33,485 bases of DNA from Candidatus Sumerlaeia bacterium (GCA_026415575.1 JAOAGV010000048.1:1-33485), one strand, 5' to 3'; counted from the stretch's first letter, positions 16,388 to 26,600 are shown. Notes: generated from the sequence alone by a model not told the origin. A program made the numbers and translations.

Positions 16388-17743
16388 CTATTTTGCTTTG
16401 GCCGGCGGGCGCAGGATCACAAGGGTCGGAGCGGTAAAATACTTGGCTGCGACCGCCTGCACCTGCTCGGCCGTGACCTGCTTGATCAGATCGCAATAGA
16501 CTTCGTCGAAGCGGGCTTCGAGGCCGAGCATTTCATAGATGCCGAGGAATTCCGCCTGTGCGCTGTTGCGCTGGTGGGCGATGCGGAATTGCCCGATGAG
16601 ATGGTTCTTGGCGCGTTCAAGTTCGGCCGGCGGCACGGGTTCCACGGCCAGCAGGCGGATTTCTTCGAGAAGCTTGTCGCGCGCCGTCTCGACCGTTTCG
16701 GGACTGGTGCCGATGTAGGCGTAGAAGTGGCTCTTATCCCATGCGCCGCGCATCTGGCAGCCGACGGCATAAGCCAGCCCGAGCCGGTCGCGCAGCCGGA
16801 CAAACAATCTCGCGGATACCGACGCGCCCGTGCCCAGCACGGCGCAGGCAACCTTGAGCGGCACATAGTCTTCCGAGCGGGCGCGATCCGTGATAAAACC
16901 CAGAATGATGAAGGCCTGCTCGACTTCCTTGGTAAAGGTCCGCGTGCGGTAGCGCGGGCGGAACTGTTTGCTGACGTGGATTTTTTCCTCGTGGTGCAGC
17001 GGCATGTCGGCAAAGGCGCGGGCCATTTTGCGGGCGATGGTGTCGGGATGAACGTCGCCGACCACGACGGCCAGCATGTTGTCGGCCGCAAATTGCCCGC
17101 GATGGAGTTCGACGATTTGCCGCCGTGTGATGGCGCGCACGGTCTCGGTCGTGCCGATTACCGGCAGGGCATAGGGATGGCCTTCATAGAGGAGGGCGCG
17201 GAACTGCTTGTAGGCGAACGAAAAGGAATGGTCTTCCTGCTGGCGGATGGCGGCCAACACGGCCTCGCGCTCCTTTTCCAACTCGTCAGGCGGAAAGGTT
17301 GGATTGACGATTACGTCGCGGAGCACATCAAGGGCGGTATCGAGGTCCTCAACGGTACTGATGGTCGAGACGACCACAAAGTCCTCGGAAGCCGAGGCGT
17401 CAATTTCACCGCCGATGGCCTCCATCGTTTCGGCGATTTCGAGGGCGGTGCGGTTTTTGGTGCCCTTCAACATGGTCTCGCACAGCAGATTGGTTATGCC
17501 GCTTTCCTCGGTGCGCTCGTAATATGAACCGGCGCGAAAGTAACACTGCATGGCGAGGATGCGGTTGGACGGGTTGCGTTTCACAATCAAGCGGATACCA
17601 TTGGGCAGGACATTCATCGTCAATTCTCCATAGGAAATTGAACAGAACACAGACAGAGCGGCGAAAAGAGCGGCATAGCGCGATGGGCGGCGCGGGCTGC
17701 CTCGCGCATCGCGCATGCTTGGCCGTTCGCTGCGGTCGTTCAT
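16388..17743 (-). CDS. M16-family peptidase subunit without zinc ligands
   Basis: A 451-residue exported M16B-type protein with a signal segment (YAALFAALSVFCSISYG). The zinc motif HxxEH is replaced by NLLCE (85-89, in GITNLLCETMLKGT), so it cannot bind the catalytic zinc. The C-terminal half keeps the RDRLGLAYAV segment that carries the Arg/Tyr pair completing the active site in two-subunit M16 enzymes. Its ATG overlaps the TGA of the upstream active subunit by 4 bases (ATGA), and GGGGAG lies about 9 bases upstream, so the two are translationally coupled and probably form an obligate heterodimer in the periplasm. Substrate unknown. Confidence 0.88.
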   Translation of the reverse strand: MNDRSERPSMRDARGSPRRPSRYAALFAALSVFCSISYGELTMNVLPNGIRLIVKRNPSNRILAMQCYFRAGSYYERTEESGITNLLCETMLKGTKNRTALEIAETMEAIGGEIDASASEDFVVVSTISTVEDLDTALDVLRDVIVNPTFPPDELEKEREAVLAAIRQQEDHSFSFAYKQFRALLYEGHPYALPVIGTTETVRAITRRQIVELHRGQFAADNMLAVVVGDVHPDTIARKMARAFADMPLHHEEKIHVSKQFRPRYRTRTFTKEVEQAFIILGFITDRARSEDYVPLKVACAVLGTGASVSARLFVRLRDRLGLAYAVGCQMRGAWDKSHFYAYIGTSPETVETARDKLLEEIRLLAVEPVPPAELERAKNHLIGQFRIAHQRNSAQAEFLGIYEMLGLEARFDEVYCDLIKQVTAEQVQAVAAKYFTAPTLVILRPPAKAK

Positions 17744-19134
17744 GGCGCCGACGGCTCCCCGGCGACCGGTTTTCCCGCCTGCTTGGGCTGAATGGTCGCC
17801 ACAACCATTTTTTCGGGATCGAGGTAGCGTCGGGCCACGCGCAGGAGGTCGGAAGCTGAAACGCGGTTCAGTTCCCGAAGATACGTGCGCTCGTATTTTT
17901 CGCTGCCGGAGAGAACATAGGACACTCCCAGCATGAAGCCGTGTCCGTTGGTGGTTTCGGTGGCGAAGTAGTATTCGTTGAGGGCCATTTTTTTGACCTT
18001 GGCCAGTTCGCGCGCGCCGACACGCCGCGTCCGCACGCGGCGAATTTCGTCCAGCACTGCCGCGCACACGTCGTCGAAGTGCTTTGGCTCGTGGGTGGTG
18101 AAAACGAGAAACAGACTGGGTTTCTTGGCCAGCTCATAGTTGGCGCTGATGCTCGAGACAATCTGCTTTTTCTCGCGCAGCGACTGATAGAGCCGGGAGG
18201 AACGACCGTTGCCCAGAACACCGGTCAGCACGTCCATAATAATGGTTTCGCGCGGCGTGGCCATGCCCGGAGCGGGAAAGGCCATGACGGTGTAGGATTC
18301 CCGTTTGTCTTTTTCAATGATCCGCCGGGCAGGGCCGCCCCAGCGGGTGGGTTTTTCTGGCAGCTCATAGGGCTTGGCGGTGCGCCGGTAGCGTCCGAAG
18401 TATTTCTGAATTTCGGGAATGAGCGTTTCCGCTTTGACGTCGCCGACCACGACCAGCACCATGTTGTCGGGTGTGTAGTAGCGGCGATAGTAGTCCATCA
18501 GTTGCGCACGTGTCAGTTGCGAGATGCTTTCCTGCGTGCCGAGGACGCTTTGTTTGTAGGGGCCCGATTTGAAGGCCAGGTCGTGGATGATGTCATACAG
18601 CGAATTGAAGGGGGCATCTTGCTTGCGCTTGAACTCCTCGAGAATGACCTGGCGCTCGCGCTCGACTTCGTCGGGTGCCAGTGTCGAGTTCATAATCACG
18701 TCCGAAAGCACATCAAGGCCGGTGGTAACGTATTCGGAGGCCACCGTGACATAGTAGTGCGTAAAGTCTTTGGAAGTTCCGGCGTTGGTTTCGCCGCCGA
18801 CACTCTCGATGTCCAAGTCCACTTTGCCGGCCGGCCGTTTTTCCGTGCCCTTGAACATCATGTGTTCGAGAAAATGCGATACGCCGTTGATCTCGGGCAG
18901 TTCATTCATCGAGCCTGTGTTGACCCATACATCCAGCGTAACAATCGGATTGGCGTGGTTTTCCTGAATCAGGACCGTCATGCCGTTGTTCAATTTGGAA
19001 ATGTACACGGGAGAAACTCCTCGGCCTGCGGACAGCGGCCGGAAGGGAAATGGACGGCTGCAAGCGATACAGCCCGCCGTGAATACAAGGGCGACAGCCA
19101 AACAGGGCATAGGGACAAAGAAGAGTCGGCGCAC
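17740..19134 (-). CDS. M16-family zinc metallopeptidase, catalytic subunit
   Basis: A 464-residue exported insulinase/processing-peptidase-type protein. The inverted zinc motif is intact: HFLEH, with His87, Glu90 and His91, followed by glutamates 166/167 (VILEEFKR) at the spacing of the third zinc ligand. The region equivalent to the Arg/Tyr site reads LREKKQIVSSISA and has lost the tyrosine, which the partner retains. I chose GTG 19134 (GGGAG about 10 bases upstream) because it gives a normal signal peptide, MRRLFFVPMPCLAVALVFTAGC; the cysteines at 22 and 25 could be lipidated but the lipobox is weak. An in-frame GTG at 19200 is possible. Divergent from recF. Confidence 0.9.
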   Translation of the reverse strand: MRRLFFVPMPCLAVALVFTAGCIACSRPFPFRPLSAGRGVSPVYISKLNNGMTVLIQENHANPIVTLDVWVNTGSMNELPEINGVSHFLEHMMFKGTEKRPAGKVDLDIESVGGETNAGTSKDFTHYYVTVASEYVTTGLDVLSDVIMNSTLAPDEVERERQVILEEFKRKQDAPFNSLYDIIHDLAFKSGPYKQSVLGTQESISQLTRAQLMDYYRRYYTPDNMVLVVVGDVKAETLIPEIQKYFGRYRRTAKPYELPEKPTRWGGPARRIIEKDKRESYTVMAFPAPGMATPRETIIMDVLTGVLGNGRSSRLYQSLREKKQIVSSISANYELAKKPSLFLVFTTHEPKHFDDVCAAVLDEIRRVRTRRVGARELAKVKKMALNEYYFATETTNGHGFMLGVSYVLSGSEKYERTYLRELNRVSASDLLRVARRYLDPEKMVVATIQPKQAGKPVAGEPSAP

Positions 19135-19318
19135 CTTTATGGCGCTCCCTGCGACATACCTGGAAATCCGCCCAACGATTCTTGCGGCGTTCGCAATCAC
19201 GGCGCTGTTTCCTTATCCGGCCCGACCCAGTATTTCCAGTCCAAAATGCGCTGGATCCGGTGGCGCAGGGCTTTTCGCTTGAAACACCAGTCCGCCCGCC
19301 GCAACAGTGCATGCCGAT

Positions 19319-20509
19319 ATGATGCTGTGCGAGTTGACGATCGAAGGCTTTCGCAACCTGCGGCAAGTCGCTCTGGAATTGTCGCCGGGTGTAACGTTGT
19401 TTTGGGGCCGCAATGCACAAGGGAAAACCAATGTGCTCGAAGCGGTTCACTACGTGGCCACCGGCCGATCGTTTCGCACACGCTACGACCGCGAGTGTTT
19501 GCCGTGGGACAGCGAAGGACCGGCGGTGGCACGCATCGAGGCGCGGATCGAGCGCGGCGGAGTCGCCCATCATCTGGCCATTTCGCTGACCGAGCGGGCC
19601 AAGTTTGCGTGGCTGGACGGCAAGGCACTGGGCCGGTTGGGCGATCTTCTCGGTCATTTGATGGTCGTGGTTTTCACGCCCGACGACATTGGGCTGGCCG
19701 CCGGCTCGCCCGTCTTGCGCCGGCGCTACATGGACATGGCGCTGGCCCAAGTCAGCCCGATTTATCTTGCCCACCTGCAATCCTATGTCGAGGCGCTGCG
19801 CCAGCGCAATACCGCCTTGCGAACGGCCGACAGCTCTTTGCAGGCGGACGGCACCGGCGGCCTTGACGTCTGGGCCGAGCGGCTGGTCGCCCACGGCGTC
19901 GAGATTAGTCTAGCGCGCCGGAGCGCCATCGGCGAGCTGGCCATGCTGGCGCGCGAATTGTATGGCCAAATTGCACCGAGCGACGGCCCACTGGTCTTGG
20001 AGTATCGCAGCGGGTCAGGCATCGGCGGAAACGACGACCGATTTGCGGCGGCGGAACGGTTTCGCGCGCGGCTTCTGGAGTCCGCAGCAATCGAGCGCGC
20101 CCGGCGGCAAACAGGCATCGGGCCGCACCGCGATGATTTTATCTTGCGAATTGGCGGAAAGGACGTGCGATATTATGGGTCGCAAGGACAGCAACGGTCG
20201 GCGGCTCTGGCCCTTCGATTGGCCGAAGTAAAGTGGATGAGCCACAAGACCGGAGAATCCCCGCTGCTTCTGGCTGACGATTTGGGGGTCGAACTTGACA
20301 GCGAGCGCCGCCAACGCCTTCTGGCGTTGTTCCGCACAGGCGTGCAGACCTTGGCCACCACCGCCGGCGATCCGGAAATACTGGGGCCGCTGATCGGGGC
20401 CGACCGCGCCATCGAGGTGCACGCCGGCCGTTTGCATTGTGGAGCGGAGGTGGAAAAACAGCGAACGAACAGGCCCATGGGAAGGGAAGCGGGACAGAAA
20501 AATATATAG
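19319..20509 (+). CDS. recF: DNA replication and repair protein RecF
   Basis: A 396-residue SMC-like ABC ATPase that helps load RecA at single-strand gaps with RecO and RecR. Walker A is GRNAQGKT (30-37, Lys36), the ABC signature is YYGSQGQQRSAALALRLAE (Ser288) and Walker B with the D-loop is LLLADDLGVELD near 315-326. The family more often shows LLLDDV-SELD here, so this copy is slightly divergent. It is a little longer than usual because of a basic C-terminal tail. The start is uncertain: ATG 19319 or 19322 matches family N-termini (LTIEGFRNLRQV) but no ribosome site is visible. It is not next to dnaN or gyrB, its common neighbours, and is divergent from the M16 pair. Confidence 0.93.
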   Translation: MMLCELTIEGFRNLRQVALELSPGVTLFWGRNAQGKTNVLEAVHYVATGRSFRTRYDRECLPWDSEGPAVARIEARIERGGVAHHLAISLTERAKFAWLDGKALGRLGDLLGHLMVVVFTPDDIGLAAGSPVLRRRYMDMALAQVSPIYLAHLQSYVEALRQRNTALRTADSSLQADGTGGLDVWAERLVAHGVEISLARRSAIGELAMLARELYGQIAPSDGPLVLEYRSGSGIGGNDDRFAAAERFRARLLESAAIERARRQTGIGPHRDDFILRIGGKDVRYYGSQGQQRSAALALRLAEVKWMSHKTGESPLLLADDLGVELDSERRQRLLALFRTGVQTLATTAGDPEILGPLIGADRAIEVHAGRLHCGAEVEKQRTNRPMGREAGQKNI

Positions 20510-20756
20510 AAAAACGCAAAAATCCTGTTGACTTATGTTGGGACGGTTTCTTACCGTGAACCTCGTTTTATATCCTAATTTGAGGTAGTATCCCGCTATT
20601 TGATCCATTCAATTTCTCGGCACGAGGGAAAAGGACCTTCCCAGTAACACAAAGGACCGAAGCGCAAGAACGTCCGAGCGGCAGACACAATGAGGGGAAC
20701 TGTCAATCATGTCAGTCAAAGGGGAAAGTGCGTGATCACTGGGAGGGAGGACAAGC
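20510..20756. promoter_or_regulatory. Upstream region of the pilus operon
   Basis: No gene. A TTGACT (20528-20533) lacks a good -10 at normal spacing. A small hairpin (ACGGT 20543-20547, ACCGT 20553-20557) follows recF without a T-tract. The 8-base palindrome GTGATCAC (20732-20739) sits next to the very strong ribosome site GGGAGGGAGGA (20741-20751) and could be an operator. The region is AT-richer than its surroundings, as expected of a promoter. Confidence 0.35.
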
Positions 20757-22730
20757 GTGAATCGTCGTGCCCGACGATGCCTCGGTGTTGACATCGGAAG
20801 CACATCCCTGAAGATTGCCGAACTGTCTCAGGACCGGTCGGGTGTTTTGATCCAACGGTTGGTGGAAGCGCCGCTGGACGTCGGGCCGGATACCCCTGCG
20901 GAGACGCGATGGGCGGCAGTCGTGCAAACGTTACGGGACGTGCTGCGCGAGCACAAGTTTGGAACGCGTCAGGCGGTCTTTGCGTTGCCGGGCCATGCCG
21001 TATTTGTGCGGCGCGTGCGGCTACCCCGCACCAGCGAGGAACGCCTCGAACGCATTATCCGCTTTGAAGCCCGCCAACAAATTCCATTCCCCCTCGAACA
21101 GACAATTCTTCAATATCAAATCACACCGACCGACGTTGAAGACGAGGTCGAGGTGCTGCTGGTTGCCATCAAGCGCGATATCGTCGAGAACTATATGGGA
21201 TTGATCCGCAAACTCCCCCTTCGCGCGGTGCGTTTGGGCGTCAGCTCGTTTGCTTTGTTTAATTTTCACATGTTTGATCAAGGCGTCGAGCCGGAGGAAT
21301 TCTCGCTCGATATGCCGGTCAAGCGCAAGGCTGCCGCACCGGAAGAGCCGAAGGAGGAGGGCGAAGAAACGGCCCAACCGGAAAAGCCGGCCAAACCCTC
21401 GGGTCTGGGTGCAATGTTCAAAGGCCTGATGGGCGGCAAAAAGAAAAAACCCGCCAAGGCCGAAGAAGCACCGGCTGAAGAAGCCCCCGCAGCCGGCACA
21501 TTTTCATCGGGCCTGCCCGAAGAAGTCCGCGCCTACGTCAATATCGGCGCGGCCACGATGGACTTGGCAATCGGGCGGACAGGCGGCTCGAAAGTCATCG
21601 GTTTCGCCCGCAGCATCCCGGTCGCCGGCAACCACCTGACGCGAAATATTCAGGAACGATGCAAGCTCGACAGTTTCGCCGAGGCGGAGCGGATCAAACG
21701 GGAAAAAACCCAAGTGATTCTCTCTGGGGCGCCCATACCGACCGACCGCTGTGATGAAAACGCCTGCCGGGCCATTATGCCGGTTGTGGACCGCATGGTG
21801 GCCGAGATTCGGCGCTCGCTGGATTTTTACATATCCCAACCGGACGGTATGGCCGTGGATCGCGTGGTTCTGAGCGGCGGCCAGGCGGTGTTGCCCAATC
21901 TCGCCGCGTATTTGGAAGAACGCGTGGGCATCCCCGTGGAAATCGAACGGGAAATCCACAATCCCCGATGTCGTTTGAGTGAACGCGCGGGTGCGGCCTC
22001 GCTCACCCCGTTTGCGATCAGCATCGGACTGGCGCTGCACGGCTTGGGTGCCAGTTGCATCAGCATTGACTTCCTGCCCGAGCACTTGAAGGGATGGATC
22101 GAGTTCCAGCGGAAAAACTTGTATCTGGCCGTGCAGGCGGGACTTCTGGCGGGCATGTTGTTTCTGGTTTCGCAAACCGGCGATCATGTGATCAGCCAGT
22201 GGCAAACCCAAGGGCGCAACATGGAAATGGTGTATCAGCAACAGGCGCCGCTTCTGGAGCGTCTGAAAAAGGCCACCGAACGCCGCGGAATGGTCGGCGG
22301 TTTGGTGTTTTTGTTGATCCGATCAAGCGCATCGTCGCCCGCCTTCGGAATTGATCGCGAGTATTTCTTCCGCGTTTTGTCACTCATTCAAGCCGAGCGT
22401 CCGCCGGACGTGTTCTTCCGCTTCGTGGACATGGGGCCGCTGGGAGACCTCACCATCGAGGGATATGCCGACCAGGAGCGTTCGGCGGCGGAACTGACGC
22501 AGCGTCTCAGCACGCTGAAAGAAATAGAAAAAGCCACGCTCGCGGGTTCGCCCCAGATGGTGCCCAATCCCACCGGCGCCGGCGCCGCGCGGGTCTATAT
22601 TTTCCGAATCGTCGGCAAAGTGAAAGGGAAGAATTCCAAGATCGAACCGACACCCACGCCCGTGGGGCGTCCGGGAATGTGGGGACCGCAAGCGCCCATG
22701 CGGGCCACGTATTCTGACGAGGACTCCTAA
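20757..22730 (+). CDS. pilM: PilM-like pilus assembly ATPase fused to a PilN-like domain
   Basis: A 657-residue protein. The N-terminal 430 residues are an actin-fold PilM: phosphate loop GVDIGSTSLKIAEL, then ALPGHAVFVRRVRLP, RFEARQQIPFPLEQ and SGGQAVLPNLAAYLEERVG. A charged Ala/Glu/Lys/Pro insertion interrupts the fold at about 189-250. After SIDFLPEHLKG (about 438), which resembles the N-terminal NLLP motif of PilN, come a membrane helix (about 454-475) and a periplasmic domain with a PilN-like end. PilM and PilN are normally separate proteins that meet through this motif at the inner membrane; here they appear joined. GTG 20757 is fixed by GGGAGGGAGGA six bases upstream. First gene of the secretin operon. 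Confidence 0.82.
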   Translation: MNRRARRCLGVDIGSTSLKIAELSQDRSGVLIQRLVEAPLDVGPDTPAETRWAAVVQTLRDVLREHKFGTRQAVFALPGHAVFVRRVRLPRTSEERLERIIRFEARQQIPFPLEQTILQYQITPTDVEDEVEVLLVAIKRDIVENYMGLIRKLPLRAVRLGVSSFALFNFHMFDQGVEPEEFSLDMPVKRKAAAPEEPKEEGEETAQPEKPAKPSGLGAMFKGLMGGKKKKPAKAEEAPAEEAPAAGTFSSGLPEEVRAYVNIGAATMDLAIGRTGGSKVIGFARSIPVAGNHLTRNIQERCKLDSFAEAERIKREKTQVILSGAPIPTDRCDENACRAIMPVVDRMVAEIRRSLDFYISQPDGMAVDRVVLSGGQAVLPNLAAYLEERVGIPVEIEREIHNPRCRLSERAGAASLTPFAISIGLALHGLGASCISIDFLPEHLKGWIEFQRKNLYLAVQAGLLAGMLFLVSQTGDHVISQWQTQGRNMEMVYQQQAPLLERLKKATERRGMVGGLVFLLIRSSASSPAFGIDREYFFRVLSLIQAERPPDVFFRFVDMGPLGDLTIEGYADQERSAAELTQRLSTLKEIEKATLAGSPQMVPNPTGAGAARVYIFRIVGKVKGKNSKIEPTPTPVGRPGMWGPQAPMRATYSDEDS

Positions 22731-22807
22731 GCGGCTTTGCGGGCATGCAGATGCAAAAGGAATCGGTTTGACCGGGGCAACGCAAGCAAGGAAGGTTCGG
22801 CGGAACC

Positions 22808-23470
22808 ATGGATGCCAACGAATGGTTGCAAGCGCAGTGGGTTAAAATCCGCCGCAAGATTGACCAAGTCGTCATCGCGGCTTTGGCCGTGCTGCTGGGG
22901 ATCACGGCTTTGCTGTGGTATGTGGAACAGCAAGTGACGCTGCCGCCTTTGCCGCCGCCGCCGCCGCCGCAGCTGTCACCCACGCCGGAGTTTTGGCCGT
23001 CGTTTATGAAGGACACGTTCACGCATCCGAAGGATTTGCGAAGCATCCAGGAATTGCGCAGTGTCATAGATTTCAACATGTTCGACGCCCGCAGCGCCGC
23101 CCTCCAGTCGGGCCTGCTGGCGCGGCTGGACAAACAATTCGAGCAGGCGAATCAGGCATTTATGAGCGGCAACATCCCGGAGGCCAAACGCATTTTGCAG
23201 GACATTATCAAGGAGATGCCGTCGCACCGGCGTGCGTTCGAGCTGATGGGCACCATTGCCGACATGGAACGCAAGCAGGCCGAAGCGGCGGCCAAAGCCA
23301 CGCCTGCGCGTACCCCGCCGGGACCCGCGAGGGCGACGCCGCCGGCCGGTCCGACTCCTGCTGCCGGAACAACACCGGCCGGTGCACCGTCGCCAACGGC
23401 CGCACCAGCACCGGCAACCGGCGCCCCACCGGCGGCAGGTCCGCCGGCTGCGCCGGCAAAAACGCCATAG
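22808..23470 (+). CDS. Small bitopic pilus-operon protein with Pro/Ala tail
   Basis: A 220-residue protein: a short cytoplasmic segment, one membrane helix (about 22-42, VVIAALAVLLGITALLWYV), a run of prolines at 46-56, a helical TPR-like module (about 95-155, NQAFMSGNIPEAKRILQDII) and a low-complexity Pro/Ala/Thr/Gly tail of about 60 residues. The topology and the place between PilM-N and the secretin are those of PilO or PilP, but I see no sequence match to either. AAGGAAGG lies about 11 bases before ATG 22808. It probably links the inner-membrane complex to the secretin; the tail could cross the periplasm or the cell wall. Confidence 0.7.
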   Translation: MDANEWLQAQWVKIRRKIDQVVIAALAVLLGITALLWYVEQQVTLPPLPPPPPPQLSPTPEFWPSFMKDTFTHPKDLRSIQELRSVIDFNMFDARSAALQSGLLARLDKQFEQANQAFMSGNIPEAKRILQDIIKEMPSHRRAFELMGTIADMERKQAEAAAKATPARTPPGPARATPPAGPTPAAGTTPAGAPSPTAAPAPATGAPPAAGPPAAPAKTP

Positions 23471-23530
23471 ATATTGCGGCTCGGCCGGCAATCTTGCGGC
23501 CGCATGCTGAACGATAGTCAGAGCGAAATA

Positions 23531-23569
23531 GTCCGGAACCTTTCCGAGGGGGACAGGAAGGTTTCGGAC
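23531..23569. other. 14-bp hairpin between operon genes
   Basis: GTCCGGAACCTTTC (23531-23544) pairs with GGAAGGTTTCGGAC (23556-23569) over 14 positions, two of them G-T wobbles, around an 11-base loop. It is followed by A residues, not T, so it is not a plus-strand terminator. It lies in the 218-bp gap before the secretin and could set mRNA processing or stability, giving unequal expression of the operon genes. Confidence 0.55.
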
Positions 23570-23688
23570 GAAAAAAACGAGAAAATCGCTTGACGGGACA
23601 TGTGGATGCAGGCAAGGAAACATTGCCTTGTGGCCATATTGTAGTTTTTGTAAGTGTTGGAATCTAGTGCAGAGGGGAAGAGGGATAG

Positions 23689-26600
23689 ATGAACCCGCTC
23701 AAACAGTCCAGCGCCGGCAAGTTGACAACTCTTGTGGCAGTCGTTCTCCAATGCCTCGTCGTGGCAGGAGCCGCTCAAGAGAAAGCGGCTTTTGAACAAG
23801 GCAAGCAGTCGGTGGTCGCCGAGACCTTGGCCAGCGCCCAGCAACTCTATCGCGAGGCCAACTTCGATCTCGCGCTGCACTATCTGGGGCGCGCCAAGCG
23901 TTTGGCGCCCGAGGATCCCAACGTCGCGGCGTTGACCCGCGCTTGCGAATTGGCCGCGGCGCAAAAACGGGCGGCTTTGAAACAAGCCCCCCAAGATCCC
24001 GCCCGCCTGAAACGGCAAATTGAATCGCTCTACGAAGACGGTGTGAAAAAGTTTCAGGCCAAAGATTACAAAGGCGCAACCGAAGCGCTTGAAACCGTCT
24101 GGCTTCTGGCGGGCAATTATCGCGACACATGGAAATATCTGCCCCAAGCCCGCAAGGCCGGACCGGTCGCACCAACCGTCGTGAATCCCGGACAGGGGGC
24201 GGAAAAGGCAGGCCCGGTCTCGCCCACTCCCGTTGCCGCCCCAGCTGCTCCTGCGCCCAGCGCCGAGGCTCTTGCCAAACAGCAGGCCGAAGAACAGGAA
24301 CGTCAGCGGCAGGCAGCGTTGGCTGCGGCGTTGCAGCAAGGCAAGGATTTGCAGGCTGCCCACCAATGGGATGCCGCACAAGCGGCCTTCCAAAAAGCAC
24401 TCGAACTGGATCCGAAAAACCGGACTGCCTCGCGCGCCCTGAGCCAGATCGAAAACCAGCGCAAAGCCGAGGCCGAAGCCTTTGCGCGCCAGCAGGCGGA
24501 AGCCGCTGAACGCGAGCGCCAAGCACAAGTTCAGCAGGCCCTCGAACAAGCCCAGCAACTTCTGGCTTCCAAGCAATGGGATGCCGCACAGGCGGCGTAT
24601 GAAAAAGTTCTCCAGCTCGACAACGGCAACCGGCGCGCCACCAGCGGGCTGCGCCAAATCGCCCGCGAGCGCCAAGCCGAGGCCGAACGATTGCAGGCCG
24701 AGCAGGAAGCCAAAGAGCGTGCGCAACAAGCGGCGTTGGTAGAGGAAAAAGAAAAGCAGCGAAAAGCTCTCGAAGAAGCCGAGAGGGTCAAAAAAGCCGC
24801 CGTCGCCGAGGCGCTGACGCTGGGCCGCAGCCATCTGAAAGACGAGCGGTTCGATGCCGCCGAGCAAGCTTATAAAAATGCTCTGGCCCTCGATCCCAAC
24901 AATACCGCGGCGGCCGAGGGGCTTGCAAATGTCGAAAAGGCGCGGGCGGCGTTTGCCGAACGCCAGCGTCAGGAACAGGAAGCAGCGCTCAAGGCGCACC
25001 GCGAGAAGAAAATCCGTGAGGACTTGGCGTTTGCCGCCTCGCAGTTTAAAGCCGGCCAAGTGGATAAGGCCATTCAAACGTATCAAAATATTCTCACCGA
25101 GGATCCGAATAATCGAACCGCTCTGCGGGAACTGGATCGGATCAAGGCTGCCCAAGAACGCGAACGCGCCGAGGCAGAACAGCGCCGCGCCGAATGGGAA
25201 GCGCAACAACGCAAGGAACGGGTGAACAGCAAGCTGGCCGCTGCACGCGAACAGGAACGGGCCGGTCGCTATGATCAGGCAGCCGCAATCTATCGCGAGG
25301 CACTGGGCGAAGACGCCGAAAACACCGCTGCTTTGCGCGGCATCGAGCGGTGCCGCAAGGCGCTCGAATCGCAGCACGCGCCTGCTGCAGAGACCGCATC
25401 ATCCGGCGGCGAGCGGCCGTCGCTTCTGGAAAGAATTACCGGTGTGTTCCGTCGCGATGCGGCAAGGGCGGAAGGGCCTGAGGCTCCCACGTCCGATGCT
25501 CCGGCAACTGTGGCCCCCGCGCCCGTGACCGCACCGGCGGCCGCCACGCCCGATGTGCTGGTTCCGACCACACTTTCGCCCGGGCCGGCCGCCCCAACGC
25601 CTCCGGTTGTGTCTGCGCCGGCACCGCCCGCTGAAGCCTCTCCCTCTGCGCAAGTTCAACCGCAGGTACCCGCACTGGCGCAAGCGCGTCAGGCTGCACA
25701 AACAAAGTATGACGAAGCGCAGAATCTCATTGCGCAAGGACAATATGCGCAGGCGATCACTTTGCTGAGTGAAGCCCTGCAAGCCGACAGCAGCTTTGAT
25801 CCGGCGCGCCAGCAAATCCGGGAATTGCAGGCCATGCTGGCCCGACAGGAAGCTGAGCGACAGGCCGCCGAGGCTGAAGCGCAGCGTGCGCGCGAGGTTG
25901 CAGCAGTTGCAGCGCCCAAGTCGGCCGAAACGCCCAAATCCGAACCGCCAAAGGAAGCAGAAAAACCCGCCGCCGCGCCGGCCAAACCCAAAGCGGCACA
26001 AAAAGCCGCGGAAAAACCCAAACCGGAGCCGCCCGCTCCGACGCCGCAAGCCGGGCAGAAAAGCGACGATGAAGTAGCTGAAGCCCAGCGCAAGCAAATC
26101 GAAACCACCGTGGCCGGTCTAATTGCCGACGCCCGCAATTTGATGGCTGAACGCAAATGGGACGAGGCTGAAAAGAAAGCCCGCGAGGCGCTTGTGCTCA
26201 GCCCCGACAACGCCATGGCCAAAGCGGTGCTTGCCGATCTGGACAAGGCGCGCAGCCAGGCGTCCAACGAGGCCGTCAAGGCTTCTCTGGCCCAGGCCAG
26301 TGCCCTCATGGACAAGGGCGACTACGCCGGTGCCGTCGCCGCCTACGAAGCCATCCTCCGCAGCGACCCGCAGAACGCCGAGGCCCAGCGGCAGTATCGC
26401 CGGGCCAAAGACCGTCTGGACTCCCAGCAGGCCGGTGTCGCCGCCAAACGCGAAAGCGCCCGCGCAGCCCAAGCCGAGCGCCTGCTTTCCGAGGGCATGG
26501 CCGCCTATCGCGCCAAAGACATTCGGACTGCCGTCCAGAAATGGAAAGAAGTCTTGATGGTGGATCCGAGCAATGCCAAAGCGGCCAATTATCTGAAAGA

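Noticed and set aside
16295-17527. A 410-codon plus-strand open frame, and another of 641 codons at 17941-19866.
   Set aside because: Both lie antisense to the M16 peptidase genes, whose motifs and start-stop overlap establish the minus strand as coding.
19197-19303. A short minus-strand frame (about 35 codons, rich in Arg/Lys/Trp) whose TGA overlaps a GTG at 19200 by 4 bases, just before the M16 gene.
   Set aside because: It needs a TTG start without a ribosome site, overlaps the recF start region, and the better M16 start is GTG 19134.
20528-20556. TTGACT before the pilus operon as a promoter.
   Set aside because: The hexamers at spacings 16-18 match the -10 consensus at no more than 3 of 6 bases, so I list only the region, not a promoter.
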